Source: Leisingera sp. ANG1
GTDB lineage: Bacteria > Pseudomonadota > Alphaproteobacteria > Rhodobacterales > Rhodobacteraceae
Assembly (NCBI RefSeq): GCF_000203975.2
Contig: NZ_AFCF02000003.1
Span: 69,327-133,326 of the forward strand
Direction: 5' to 3'
Length of the DNA stretch: 64,000 nucleotides
Position 1 is the first letter of the stretch, and every line of letters begins with the position of its first letter. The translations under genes were made by a program, and so were the position numbers. This document shows positions 9,001-18,129 of the stretch, in pieces. The notes under the pieces were generated by a model. The model was not told the DNA's origin, searched no databases, and saw nothing but the letters and a program-made list of their open reading frames with translations.

Positions 9001-10059
9001 ATGGTAAAAACACCCTACGCTGACGGTTTCCGTATGCCTGCCCGGTTTGCACCCCACGCCCGCACCTACATCGGCTGGCCGACCGAGCTGAACTACCGAA
9101 GTGACTTGGCGCGGTCCCGGGCGGAATATGCCGGTGTTGTCCGTGCGGTGGCGGAATTTGAGCCGGTGACCGTGATCGCCGACCCCGGCGACGCGGCCGA
9201 CGCGCGGGCCGCGCTTGCCGATTGCGGCAATTCCGAGATTCTGGAAATCCCGATCAACGACGCCTGGCTGCGCGACAGCGGCTGGATCTTCGTCAAGAAC
9301 GATGACGGCGAAGTCGCACTGGTCCAATTCCAGTTTAACGGCTGGGGCGGAAAATACGCCTGCGACAAGGACATGCGCGTTGCTGAACATCTTGCCGACC
9401 ATCTCGGCATCAGGCTCTATCATGCGCCGTTCATTTGCGAGGGCGGCGGCATCACTGTCGACGGCGAAGGCACGCTGATCACCACCGAACAGGTGATGCG
9501 CAATGCCAACCGGTATAACGGTGTGTCGCGGGACGATCTCGAAGGGTTGCTGCGGGATTACCTTGGCATTGAGGAGGTCATCTGGCTGGGGCTGGGGCTG
9601 GTCGAGGACGCCGGCACCGACGGCCATGCCGACAACGTGGTGGAATACCTCGCGCCGGGTGTTGTGCTGGCTCAAACGGTGACAGATCCGTCGAACCCGA
9701 ACTATCAGCTGTGCCAGGAAAACCTGCGCCGCCTCAAAGACGCCACGGACGCAAAAGGGCGCAAGCTCGAAGTGATCGAGATGCCGCGCTTGCCCTACAC
9801 CGATCCGGCCCATGGGGAGCCCATGCCGGTGCCCTATGTGAATGCCTACGCCGTCAATAATGCGCTGATCACCCCGATGCTGGGAGGGGCAGATGATGAT
9901 CAGGCCCGCGCCGAATTGGAAGGGCTGTTCCCCGGCCGCAGAATCGTGGGCGTTGACAGCACCTTCATTGCGCTCGATGGCGGCGGTATCGGCTGCATCA
10001 CACAGCAGCAGCCTGCCGGTGCTTTGGCTGCTCCATTAGGCGCTGCAGGGCAAAATTAG
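9001..10059 (+). CDS. Agmatine deiminase-family protein (second copy)
   Basis: A 352-residue peptidyl-arginine-deiminase-family protein related to, but clearly diverged from, the copy at 3165. It keeps MPARFAPHARTYIGWP, NDAWLRDSGW, the GHADN segment and the nucleophile Cys332 in GGGIGCITQQQP. The ATG at 9001 follows a short GAGAG purine run. It is the last gene of the operon and is followed by a terminator-like hairpin. Two copies in one operon suggest a second guanidine substrate or specialisation; which copy uses agmatine cannot be decided by reading. Confidence 0.88.
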   Translation: MVKTPYADGFRMPARFAPHARTYIGWPTELNYRSDLARSRAEYAGVVRAVAEFEPVTVIADPGDAADARAALADCGNSEILEIPINDAWLRDSGWIFVKNDDGEVALVQFQFNGWGGKYACDKDMRVAEHLADHLGIRLYHAPFICEGGGITVDGEGTLITTEQVMRNANRYNGVSRDDLEGLLRDYLGIEEVIWLGLGLVEDAGTDGHADNVVEYLAPGVVLAQTVTDPSNPNYQLCQENLRRLKDATDAKGRKLEVIEMPRLPYTDPAHGEPMPVPYVNAYAVNNALITPMLGGADDDQARAELEGLFPGRRIVGVDSTFIALDGGGIGCITQQQPAGALAAPLGAAGQN

Positions 10060-10062
10060 TGA

Positions 10063-10095
10063 AAGTTGGCCTCGTACGGGGCCAACTTGACTTGG
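10063..10095 (+). terminator. Terminator-like hairpin after the polyamine operon
   Basis: A 9-bp perfect stem AAGTTGGCC/GGCCAACTT (10063-10071 and 10080-10088) with an 8-base loop starts three bases after the stop codon and is followed by a T-containing but not T-rich stretch. The next 270 bases, up to the LysR gene, show no gene I can support. Confidence 0.6.
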
Positions 10096-10363
10096 TGTTT
10101 GCCTCACGCGCATCGGTAAGTTTGGGCACTGACCCGGGTCTCTCGGCAAGCAGCAGAAAAGTCCGTTTTGGAGACGCTGCACAGCGGCGCAAGGAACTCC
10201 GGCAAATGGCAGGTTAGGGCCGTCCTTTACGAACCGCTGGCTTGGTTCAAGGCGGATGCTGCGCCGCATCCGAGGTCGGCTGAGAGCCCATTTTGCAAGA
10301 TCTCGCGCGCTGCATCAATGGCAGGTTTGCTATCCTTGCTGCAGGAGCGCCTCCACAATTTTT

Positions 10364-11242
10364 CTAGGTCCATGCAACAATGTGGTCGATCAAGAGGCGC
10401 GAAAGAGAACGTCGCCGGCTGGTGCCGGGCCAGACGCCATAGGTGCCTAGATCCGGAATTGACCAGTCAGGGAGCACTTCAGCAAGGGTTCCGTTTTCCA
10501 GCTCTGGATCTGCCACCAAGGCAGGCAGTCTTTGGATCCCCAAACCTGCGCAAAGCGCAGACCGCAAGGCGGCAAAGCTATCGACAACCACGCGGCCCCG
10601 ATTGGTGTGCAATGTTCTTTGGTCTTCGCCCTTTGTGAGGACAACCTGATCAATCAGACCTTCCATGGCTACAAAATCTGCGGTTTTCAGATCATCCGGC
10701 GTTGTCACGCCCGAAAGGGTTGCCAGATAGGACGGTGCGCAAACGAGCTTTCTGCCTGCGCTGCCCAAACGGTGCGAGCGCAGATTGGAATCGGGCAAGT
10801 CCCCCACACGCAAGGCCAGATCAATCCCTTCGGCCACCAGGTCAAAATTGCGGTCAAGGTAGCGGACGGTAAGTGCCACCGCCCGGTGCTGAAACGCGAA
10901 ATCCCAGATGGCCCGTTCGTAACTGCTGCCTGCCATAAAGGCAGGCAGGGTTATAGTAAGTGCTCCGGCTGGCTCATTGCTGATGTCAACGACGCTGTTC
11001 AACCCGTCTTCAGCAGCTGCAACCATGCGCTGCGTGTGCTCAAGAAGCCTCTTGCCCTCACTGGTCAGCGAAAGCGAGCGGGTAGACCGGTAGAACAGCG
11101 TGACACCGAGCCGGTCCTCCAGCTTGGTCACATGTTGGCTGATCCCCGAAGTGGCCAGCCGCAGCCGTCGGCCCGCAGCCGAGAAACTGCCGGTTTCAGC
11201 GACAGTAGCGAAAATGGCCATGGCGCGAAGGTCATCGATCAT
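10364..11242 (-). CDS. LysR-family transcriptional regulator
   Basis: A 292-residue LysR regulator. The winged HTH occupies about 1-60 (AGRRLRLATSGISQHVTKLE), followed by an effector-binding domain with the short-form architecture seen in DmlR/AaeR-like proteins. It is divergent from the DoxX-like gene, with 92 bases between the start codons, so control of that gene and the neighbouring SnoaL-like pseudogene is likely by position. Confidence 0.88.
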   Translation of the reverse strand: MIDDLRAMAIFATVAETGSFSAAGRRLRLATSGISQHVTKLEDRLGVTLFYRSTRSLSLTSEGKRLLEHTQRMVAAAEDGLNSVVDISNEPAGALTITLPAFMAGSSYERAIWDFAFQHRAVALTVRYLDRNFDLVAEGIDLALRVGDLPDSNLRSHRLGSAGRKLVCAPSYLATLSGVTTPDDLKTADFVAMEGLIDQVVLTKGEDQRTLHTNRGRVVVDSFAALRSALCAGLGIQRLPALVADPELENGTLAEVLPDWSIPDLGTYGVWPGTSRRRSLSRLLIDHIVAWT

Positions 11243-11334
11243 CTTTCATCCTGACTGAATAATGATTTCAACATGATCCATATTTTTGAAAAGCGCTGCA
11301 ACCGCTAGCTTGTTGCCAGAAGAGGACCTTGAAC

Positions 11335-11676
11335 ATGACACTCATCAGCATCTTTGTTGGGCTTCTCTCGGCCTTTTTTCTGTTTGCCAGTTCGATCAAG
11401 ATTTTCGGCTGGCAAAAGTTTATCTTCGACACCCAATTAACGATGTTCATAAAATACGGCCTGAACCGGCAGATCATGATGCTTGTCGGTCTTGCCGAGT
11501 TGTTCGGAGCAGTTGCAATCTGGTTTCAGGGCTCAGTGTTTGGAACCTTGGGGGCACTGGCGCTCCTCGGCACCTCAATCGGCGCCGTCGGGTGCCACCT
11601 GATCTGGGACACATGGAAAGAAGGCGTTCCTGCGATGATCACAGGCATACTTTCTGCCGTTGTCGTGTGGTCGTGA
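11335..11676 (+). CDS. DoxX-like small membrane protein
   Basis: A 113-residue, four-helix hydrophobic protein of DoxX/DUF4267 character (LISIFVGLLSAFFLFASSIK, GLAELFGAVAIWF, GCHLIWDTWKEGVPAMITG). The ATG at 11335 follows AGAGGACC. The frame also opens at a TTG two codons earlier, which is less likely. The biochemical role of such proteins is mostly unknown. It faces the LysR gene and precedes a broken SnoaL-like gene. Confidence 0.7.
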   Translation: MTLISIFVGLLSAFFLFASSIKIFGWQKFIFDTQLTMFIKYGLNRQIMMLVGLAELFGAVAIWFQGSVFGTLGALALLGTSIGAVGCHLIWDTWKEGVPAMITGILSAVVVWS

Positions 11677-11734
11677 ATTCCGGCGCTCTTGGGCCTCCTC
11701 GGACTTTTCTAGTTCGCGCAGTTGGAGAAAAAAC

Positions 11735-12561
11735 ATGACAGAGAGCATCCGCGTTTCAATTGCAAAGGGTCTGTATCTGGAAGGCATTCGCGACGGCAAA
11801 ATGGCCGAGGCCCTCGAAAAGTATACAGGCGATAGATATACCCAGCACTCCACTGGCGTGCGAGACGGCAAGGAGGGGTTATTGAATTCTTCACACCCTT
11901 TCTGGAACGCAATCCTGTCCGTGACATTCAGGTAGTGCGAACCATCGAGGACGGGCGTTTCCTTTTTTGCCACGTCTACCAAAGCCTCAACAACGGCGAG
12001 GTGCAGTGGGTCACCGGCGACATATTCGACACCGATGATGAAGGCCGTATCGTTGAGCATTGGGACGTCATCGCCGAATACAAATGGCCGACTGTTTCCG
12101 GGCGCACCATGGTGGACGGCCCCACCGGGATTGAGGACCTAGACCAGAAAAAGGCGAATAAGGCCTTAGTGCAGGACTTTGCCGAAAAGGTGCTGATAGA
12201 CGGGCGCACCGATCTGGCACCCAACTACATCTCCGCCGGCCAATACGACCAGCACAACCCCGAAACAGGCGACGGGCTGGAAGGCTTGGCCAAGCACCTG
12301 AAAGAGATGATGAGGAGTGGCTAGGCCGCGCAATATGTGAAAAGTCACCGTTTGCTGAGCGAGGGCAACTTCGTGGTGATCTACAGCCATGTGAAACAAG
12401 GCGGTGATGACTGGGCCTTCTTCGATCTGTTTCGCCTCAAAGGGGGCAAGATCGTCGAGCACTGGGACATTCAGGAAAAGATCGGTCCAAAGGAGACCTG
12501 GAGAAACTCGGGCAAGTTCTATAGCCGCGTTCCACTCAAGCAGTCATTGCAAAATCGGTAA
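11735..12561 (+). pseudogene. Broken SnoaL-like (NTF2-fold) protein with frameshift and amber stop
   Basis: The ATG at 11735 follows GGAGAAA and begins MTESIRVSIAKGLYLEGIRD. After about 50 codons the homologous reading continues in another frame (FFTPFLERNPVRDIQVVRTI), so a one-base indel lies near 11880-11890. That frame meets a TAG at 12322-12324 and then continues in phase (YVKSHRLLSEGNFVVIYSHV) to a stop at 12561. Together these give a two-domain SnoaL-like protein of about 270 residues, with the repeated motif GxIVEHWD in each half. Two independent lesions make function unlikely. Confidence 0.75.
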
Positions 12562-12735
12562 CAAATTTTGGCTCCGTCCGGCACTATGTGAGTTTACCGG
12601 CCCCAAGTCCTCGCAGTCGCGGCGAACGGCAGAAACGGCGGGCTGCACCACAGAATCAGGATGCTGTTGCCAAGGTCGGGAATGGGCCGGATCATACGCA
12701 ATCAGCCTTGGATCTTCGGAGCAGTGAAAAACACG

Positions 12736-13494
12736 TCACTGAACGAACATCGGTCGCAGCATGTCATCGGTGTCAAGGTTAAGTGCGCTGCGCCAGAGCG
12801 GGCTTTTAAACACATGACACACCTGCTTGGCAGGGCCGTCTTCGCGGGTCTCGAGTAGCAACCCCGCCCATTCGAGCGGTCGTAGCACGCAAGATGAGAA
12901 CGCGGCCATCTCTCGCCACCCCTCGGTGTGCCAATCTTGTGGCTCACCATAGAAGGCTTCGAACAAAGCAGCCTCGGTCGTGCCCTGATCAGCCTCTACG
13001 TTTATCACGTTCATCCAGACGTCCCATTCTCCTATGGGGCGGTCGTCGAAGCGCGCATAGGCAGCGTGATCAATCCGGAACACAAAGTAGGGGATCAGCT
13101 TGGAAAACAAGTGGCCAGGGGCTTGTGCCAGTTGTGTACCACTCTTGGTCAGCCGAAATTCCCCCTTGAAGTGACGTCCCAGGCGCAGGGAAATCAGCAG
13201 GAAATGCAAAACCTCGAGCGGGGGAAACTCATACTCATTGATCACCTTGTTGTAGCGGAACATCTCTTCTGCACTTCTCCCCGGCCAGTCGAAATGCTCG
13301 ACGGCCCAATGGACGAAGACGCGCTTGAAGGCCTTGGTTTTGGTCAAACCGATTGATCCGTGCTTCTGCGCATATTGCAGAGTAAGCAGAGCGCCCCGAA
13401 GCAGCGGAGAATGCGCGAGGTCGGGATGGTCATCGGCGAGAGTGCGGAATTCGATCATGCCAGGATGCTGCCACAGTCCGCGCTGTAGTGCCAT
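12736..13494 (-). CDS. Protein of unknown function (possible winged-helix)
   Basis: A 252-residue soluble protein I do not recognise as a named family. It has many aromatic and basic residues (TKTKAFKRVFVHWAVEHFDW, EMFRYNKVINEYEFPP), a wing-like GEFRLTKSG segment, and no signal peptide or membrane span. The start may be the ATG at 13494 or the one twelve codons in (13458); neither has a strong ribosome site. It stands alone between two pseudogenes. Codon use looks like that of the neighbours. Confidence 0.55.
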   Translation of the reverse strand: MALQRGLWQHPGMIEFRTLADDHPDLAHSPLLRGALLTLQYAQKHGSIGLTKTKAFKRVFVHWAVEHFDWPGRSAEEMFRYNKVINEYEFPPLEVLHFLLISLRLGRHFKGEFRLTKSGTQLAQAPGHLFSKLIPYFVFRIDHAAYARFDDRPIGEWDVWMNVINVEADQGTTEAALFEAFYGEPQDWHTEGWREMAAFSSCVLRPLEWAGLLLETREDGPAKQVCHVFKSPLWRSALNLDTDDMLRPMFVQ

Positions 13495-13695
13495 GATGTC
13501 CGCACAGGGTGAATTTGGCGTTATCAGAATTTCGCGCCTGCAGCGAATGGCCAGTAAGACAGGCCGCGCGGCAACATGCGGCTTAATGCTGAATGGCAGT
13601 TGTGGGCCGTCTTTTCGGTGGATTTTGCCGCCATTGCGCAGATGTTGCGTGGTAACGAGGTTAGCTGTGAGGCCAATTTACCGGAATCGAACCAT

Positions 13696-14129
13696 TCAAA
13701 ATGGGTTTAGCGCTTCGGGCCAGCGCCTGGGATGTTCAGTAATCACCAGCAACACATCCGCCCCGGTCAGCGCCTTGCGCGCATCCTGGATCATTCGCAA
13801 ATTCAGACTGTTGATTTCTGCCGCCGAGACCGGGCGGCCGGGATTGTAATAGACCGTCACCAAGAAAGTACGCCCAAGTTTGGTGACCGACATGTCCTGC
13901 AGCGCGCCGCCATCCTCGGCGATTGCAGAACGCAGGCTTTGCCGGGCTGCAGCGATACTCTCAGGGCTAGCGCTGGCACCGGCCAGTCGCCCAGCCCAAC
14001 GCGAAAATCCCGAACATAGGAACCGATCGCCAGCAGACAAAGCAGCAGGACAGTCACTGAATCACCCACCGGTGCGACCGGCGCCAGCGGACCATCCCGG
14101 AACAAGTAGATGGCGCCCAGAGCGCGCAA
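13696..14129 (-). pseudogene. Truncated, frameshifted remnant, perhaps of a CDF-type cation transporter
   Basis: Two overlapping frames form one interrupted protein. The first has a membrane-like stretch (GDSVTVLLLCLLAIGSYVRD, then VGLGD). The second continues with LAGASASPESIAAARQ and an alpha/beta tail (SVTKLGRTFLVTVYYNPGR). The shift lies near 13980. The pattern (last membrane helix, then a small soluble domain) resembles the C-terminus of cation diffusion facilitators. The rest of such a protein is missing upstream, where only about 100 unassigned bases separate it from the LysR gene. The family assignment is tentative. Confidence 0.4.
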
Positions 14130-14227
14130 TTAATCCTTGGCGGACTTCGTACGGGCGCTATCAGAAGAAAACCGGTACGCCGCCGGGGGTGTAAAAGGCC
14201 TGGGACTGCCCGCAGCAATGTTTTCCT

Positions 14228-15142
14228 TCATTTCTTCGGGCCTATGCCAGCGGCCATGTATTCAAGCAGCTCGAGGCAGCGTTGAGCGGACGGGTTGCCC
14301 CGACCGAACCGGGTAAGCTTTGCATAGAGCCGGGTGCATCTTGAGTGCCAATCCACGGGCATTTCAACCAAGGAACCCCTGGCAAGATAGGAATCGGCAA
14401 AGCTGCGCCAACCCAGTCCCAAGCCGGCGCCGGCCGCAGCGGCCTCCAGCAAATAGACGTAGCTGTCGAACTTCTCTCTGACCTGCCAGCCAGAAAAGTC
14501 AGGATGTGCCCGTTGCCAGTCCCGCCAAGTCATCCAGCCGAAATTGTCCTTGCTCAATTCCAGCAGCGGCGGAGGGGCACAGGAACTTTCGAGCGCTGCT
14601 TTCGCCTGCTCGATCAGTTCAGGCGTGCCGACCGGTTTGATTTCCTCCTCGCAAACCACGACGTGCTCTTCCGTCGGAGGGAGTGATGAGTACTCGAATA
14701 CGATATCAGCTCCAGTATCTATTGCCGACCGGGTGAGGTTGTATTCTGCGGTCAGCAGGCGCAGCTCAACCTCCGGGCCCAGAGCTTTACGCAGCTGACC
14801 ATGGCGCGGCATCAGCAAAAGATGTGAAACCGAATGCGAACAGACCAGGGTGACCAGATTCCCGGTCCGCGCCAGGCCGCGGACCGAATCCTGCAGCATG
14901 TCGAGGCCCTGTACCGTCCCAGCATAGAATTGCTGCCCCTTTCTTGTCAGGCGGATGGGTGAGCTTCCCCGGTCAAACAGCAGTGTGCCGAAGCGGATTT
15001 CGAGATTGCGGATATGGCGGCTTATGGCGGGCTGTGACGTGTTCAACTCCTCCGCCGCGCGGGCAAACCCCTGAAGGCGGGCCACCGCTTCGAATGCAGT
15101 CAGCGCGTTGAAGGAGGGGAGAGAGTATTTCCGTTCCGGCAT
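14228..15142 (-). CDS. LysR-family regulator (GcvA-type)
   Basis: A 304-residue LysR protein. It begins MPERKYSLPSFNALTAFEAV with the HTH at about 10-65 (AAEELNTSQPAISRHIRNLE), then an effector domain (TLVCSHSVSHLLLMPRHG, GAGLGLGWRSFADSYLARG). The frame is open far upstream to 15685, but that part is antisense to the next gene, so the ATG at 15142 is used. It diverges from the three-gene cassette at 15248 with 105 bases between, and is its probable regulator. Confidence 0.88.
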   Translation of the reverse strand: MPERKYSLPSFNALTAFEAVARLQGFARAAEELNTSQPAISRHIRNLEIRFGTLLFDRGSSPIRLTRKGQQFYAGTVQGLDMLQDSVRGLARTGNLVTLVCSHSVSHLLLMPRHGQLRKALGPEVELRLLTAEYNLTRSAIDTGADIVFEYSSLPPTEEHVVVCEEEIKPVGTPELIEQAKAALESSCAPPPLLELSKDNFGWMTWRDWQRAHPDFSGWQVREKFDSYVYLLEAAAAGAGLGLGWRSFADSYLARGSLVEMPVDWHSRCTRLYAKLTRFGRGNPSAQRCLELLEYMAAGIGPKK

Positions 15143-15247
15143 ATCAGTTTCGATATGTCGCCATAGACGCAAAAGCAATGGAAATCCGCGGGGATCCCAG
15201 GGAAGCTCCTGTGTGAAAGACACCCTAACCGACCGGCAGATTGCAGC

Positions 15248-16084
15248 ATGGACGACTACGAAAAACCACGTAAATGGGCGGATCCCAAGGTAAAGCTCTT
15301 CCCGCACCAGGTGGGCTTTACCTGCCCGCCGCATGATTTCGATGCAGCCCCTTCGGACTTCCTCCGCATGGCGCCGCGCAGTGTCGGAGCCCACGGCTGG
15401 ATGCTGCATGTGCCAGATTATGCGCACCGGCTGGACCAGCGAAAAAAGAACTTCGGCATGCTTGAGGATTTTCTGGAATGCATGGCGAACAATGGTGCCG
15501 ATGTTTGCGGCCAGGTGGGGTCGAACTGGGTGCATGCCTCCGGCCTTGGGGTCGAAGGGATCCGCCAGCACTGCGAAATGCTGAGCGATAAATACGAGAC
15601 CCCGTTTCACATGGCCGGCTACGCCATGGTTGAAGCTCTGCGTGCAAGCAATGTCGAGAAGGTGGCGCTGAATGCCTGCTACCATCCTGCCAGCTGGTAT
15701 CAGGGCACCGCGGGTTTTCTGAAGGAGGCCGGGTTCGACGTGCTTTGGGCCGGGAACTTCTTTGATCAGGGCTGGTTTGCTTCTCAGCAGGAGGTCGACG
15801 ACTGCATCTGGTGTTTCGACGAAGAACTGATCTGGAAGTCATTTGAGTTTACCGCAGAGCAAGCCCCCGATGCCGATGCTTACCTGATCAACGGAATGAG
15901 CAATTACCGCCGCCCATCGGACGGGATTGCGCAGCGCCCGGTCCATTATGCCGCCGCGCTGGAGGAGCGTTTGGGCAAGCCGGTCATCGGCCATGACATC
16001 GCGCTTTACTGGCAGATTTTCAAAACTCTCGGCATTGCGCCGGAAACCCCGCTCGGCAGCCTGCTTTCATCTTTGAAGGACTGA
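15248..16084 (+). CDS. Asp/Glu racemase-fold protein (maleate isomerase/AMDase-like)
   Basis: A 278-residue protein resembling the maleate cis-trans isomerase/arylmalonate decarboxylase branch of the Asp/Glu racemase superfamily: GWMLHVPDYAHRLDQRK, GMLEDFLECMANNGADVCG, NACYHPASWYQG and LINGMSNYRRPSDG. By eye, the two positions that usually hold catalytic cysteines read Gly91 (CGQVGSN) and Met217 (NGMSNYRR), so classical two-Cys chemistry is doubtful. C87 lies close to the first site. It is first in a tight cassette, two bases before the sulfotransferase-like gene. The reaction is unknown. Confidence 0.65.
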   Translation: MDDYEKPRKWADPKVKLFPHQVGFTCPPHDFDAAPSDFLRMAPRSVGAHGWMLHVPDYAHRLDQRKKNFGMLEDFLECMANNGADVCGQVGSNWVHASGLGVEGIRQHCEMLSDKYETPFHMAGYAMVEALRASNVEKVALNACYHPASWYQGTAGFLKEAGFDVLWAGNFFDQGWFASQQEVDDCIWCFDEELIWKSFEFTAEQAPDADAYLINGMSNYRRPSDGIAQRPVHYAAALEERLGKPVIGHDIALYWQIFKTLGIAPETPLGSLLSSLKD

Positions 16085-16086
16085 TC

Positions 16087-16842
16087 ATGCATAAGATTGT
16101 TGCCCTTTGGGCCATTCCCCGTTCTACCTCCACCGCGTTTGAGTGGATGATGCGGCAGCGCGGTGATCTGGATTGCCTGCACGAGCCTTTTGGTGAGGCT
16201 TGGTATCAGGGCGAAGACCCTCTGTGGCCGCGGTTCAGGGAGGGGGAAAAAACAACGCCCGGTCTGACACTGGACAGTGTGTGGGATGATATCCGGGAAC
16301 GGGCGCGCAAGGGTCCGGTCTTCCTTAAGGACTTTCCGCACTACATCAATCACATGTGGGACGCGAAGTTCCTGTCGCAATTTACCCATGCTTTCCTGAT
16401 CCGCGATCCGGCCAAAACCATCACATCGATGCACCACAAGTGGCCCGACTTTGATGAGCTGGAAGTGGGATTTCCCGAGCAGCGGGCCCTGTTCGATCTG
16501 CTGACGGCGCTGAATGGCACACCTCCGCCGGTCGTCGACAGCGACGATCTGCTGGAATACCCGGAGGAGATGACACGGGCCTTCTGCGATGCAGTTGGCA
16601 TCCCCTTCATTCAAGAGGCGCTGACATGGGAAGCGGGTGGCGACCCCTCTGCCCACAGTTGGTGGGACGGCGGGTCGTTTCATGCAAACCTGGCCCAATC
16701 CACCGGCCTGACGCCGCAGAGGCGCAAGTACATCGATCTTGAGGACACGCCGGAATGGGTCCAACGGGTGCATCGCCGGATGAAGCCGCACTATGATCAC
16801 CTGTACAAGCACCGCATACGTGTGCTGCAACCCGCAGATTAA
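16087..16842 (+). CDS. Sulfotransferase-like P-loop protein
   Basis: A 251-residue protein with a phosphosulfate-type P-loop near the N-terminus (IPRSTSTAFEWMM, residues 10-22) and a later FLIRDPAKTITSM segment that matches the 3'-phosphate-binding Arg/Ser region of sulfotransferases. A HEPFGEAWY stretch follows the P-loop. The family moves sulfuryl groups from PAPS, but many bacterial members have no known substrate. It is coupled to the racemase-fold gene upstream and lies 18 bases before the FrhB-type gene, so it probably acts on the same small molecule (inference). Confidence 0.7.
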   Translation: MHKIVALWAIPRSTSTAFEWMMRQRGDLDCLHEPFGEAWYQGEDPLWPRFREGEKTTPGLTLDSVWDDIRERARKGPVFLKDFPHYINHMWDAKFLSQFTHAFLIRDPAKTITSMHHKWPDFDELEVGFPEQRALFDLLTALNGTPPPVVDSDDLLEYPEEMTRAFCDAVGIPFIQEALTWEAGGDPSAHSWWDGGSFHANLAQSTGLTPQRRKYIDLEDTPEWVQRVHRRMKPHYDHLYKHRIRVLQPAD

Positions 16843-16860
16843 AGCAGGAGTATTTAGAGG

Positions 16861-18060
16861 ATGCAGCAGCCCGGTTCAGTGAAAGAAGTCGTCGAAGCCG
16901 GTCTATGCATCGGCTGCGGACTGTGCGAGGCGCTGGCGCCTGAACGCTGGAAAATGGCCTTTACGCCGAAGGGCCGCCTGCGCCCGTCCAGGATAGGCGC
17001 GGGATCTGATGCGGAGATCCTGCAGGCCTGTCCAGGGGTGATCGCCCGCCCCATCAGCGAGGCCGCACCGCGGACGGACACGGTTTGGGGCGGCTATCAC
17101 CGGATGCAGGAAGCCTGGGCGGTTGATCCGGACACCAGGTTCCGGGCGGCATCTGGCGGTGTCCTGACTGCGCTGGCTGCGCATCTTCTGCGAACCGGCG
17201 AGGTGGAATTTATCCTGCATTGCGAGGCTGACCCGCAGGCGCCGATGCGTTCTAAGTGGTGTCTCAGCGATACGCCGGGGCAGGTGCTGGATCGGGCCGG
17301 GTCGCGCTATGGGCCGAGCGACACGCTGGCAGGTCTGGCCGCTGCGCTTGACTGGGATGCGCCCTTTGCTGTGGTCGCAAAACCCTGCGACGCCGGTGCG
17401 CTGCGCGAGCTTGCCAAAACCGATCAGCGGCTTACCCGCAACCTTGTGGCGGTGCTGGTTATGGTCTGCGGCGGGGCCTCGGACCTGGGCAAGTCGCAGG
17501 CCGTGCTGGATGAGTACGATCTGTCCGAGGATGACATCGCTCTGTTCCGCTACCGCGGTTATGGCAACCCAGGGCTGACCCGGATCGAAACAAGCGATGG
17601 CCGGGCCTTTCAGAAAACCTATGGCGAGATGTGGGCAGACGAAAGCGGCTGGCGCATCCAGACCCGCTGCAAGATTTGTCCCGATGCCTTGGGGGAAGCC
17701 GCGGATGTAGCAGCCGCGGATATATGGCCGGATGCCAGCCCTGATGGCGATGACGAAGGCTTCAACGGGGTGATCACACGGACAGCGGCCGGCGAGCAGC
17801 TCTTCCGTGCCGCGAGCGAAGCAGGGAGCCTGACCGCCGGCGCAGACATCACCCCCCGCCAGTTCGACTCCTTTCAGCCGCATCAGGTCCGCAAGAAACA
17901 CGCCTTGTCCGCTCGGCTCAGGGGCATGGCTGCCGCAGGCTCCCCGGTATATGAACATGAAGGTCTAAGGCTGGAAGCTCTCGACACCCACGATGCCCAG
18001 GAGGAGATGGGAACCCTGCAGCGTGTCCGCTGTGGCAAGTTCCATGAAGAACTTCCGTAG
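16861..18060 (+). CDS. Coenzyme F420 hydrogenase/dehydrogenase beta-subunit (FrhB) family protein
   Basis: A 399-residue iron-sulfur flavoprotein of the FrhB family. A ferredoxin-type cluster is formed by C16, C19 and C22 in LCIGCGLCEALAP with C57 in QACPGV. The FrhB N-terminal domain (AASGGVLTALAAHLLRTGEV) follows, then the C-terminal domain with a second Cys pair in RCKICPDALGE. In archaea FrhB reduces F420; bacterial members use FAD and ferredoxin-like donors on varied substrates. It is third in the cassette, and nothing nearby suggests F420 synthesis. Confidence 0.82.
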   Translation: MQQPGSVKEVVEAGLCIGCGLCEALAPERWKMAFTPKGRLRPSRIGAGSDAEILQACPGVIARPISEAAPRTDTVWGGYHRMQEAWAVDPDTRFRAASGGVLTALAAHLLRTGEVEFILHCEADPQAPMRSKWCLSDTPGQVLDRAGSRYGPSDTLAGLAAALDWDAPFAVVAKPCDAGALRELAKTDQRLTRNLVAVLVMVCGGASDLGKSQAVLDEYDLSEDDIALFRYRGYGNPGLTRIETSDGRAFQKTYGEMWADESGWRIQTRCKICPDALGEAADVAAADIWPDASPDGDDEGFNGVITRTAAGEQLFRAASEAGSLTAGADITPRQFDSFQPHQVRKKHALSARLRGMAAAGSPVYEHEGLRLEALDTHDAQEEMGTLQRVRCGKFHEELP

Positions 18061-18129
18061 CAGGGTCCAGCCCAAAGGATTTGACCTGCGATGAAACTGG
18101 CGTACGCCGCACAGCAGCTTGTGTTAAGG

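Noticed and set aside
14228-15685. LysR protein with a 180-residue N-terminal extension
   Set aside because: The extra part is antisense to the racemase-fold gene; the HTH starts right after the ATG at 15142.
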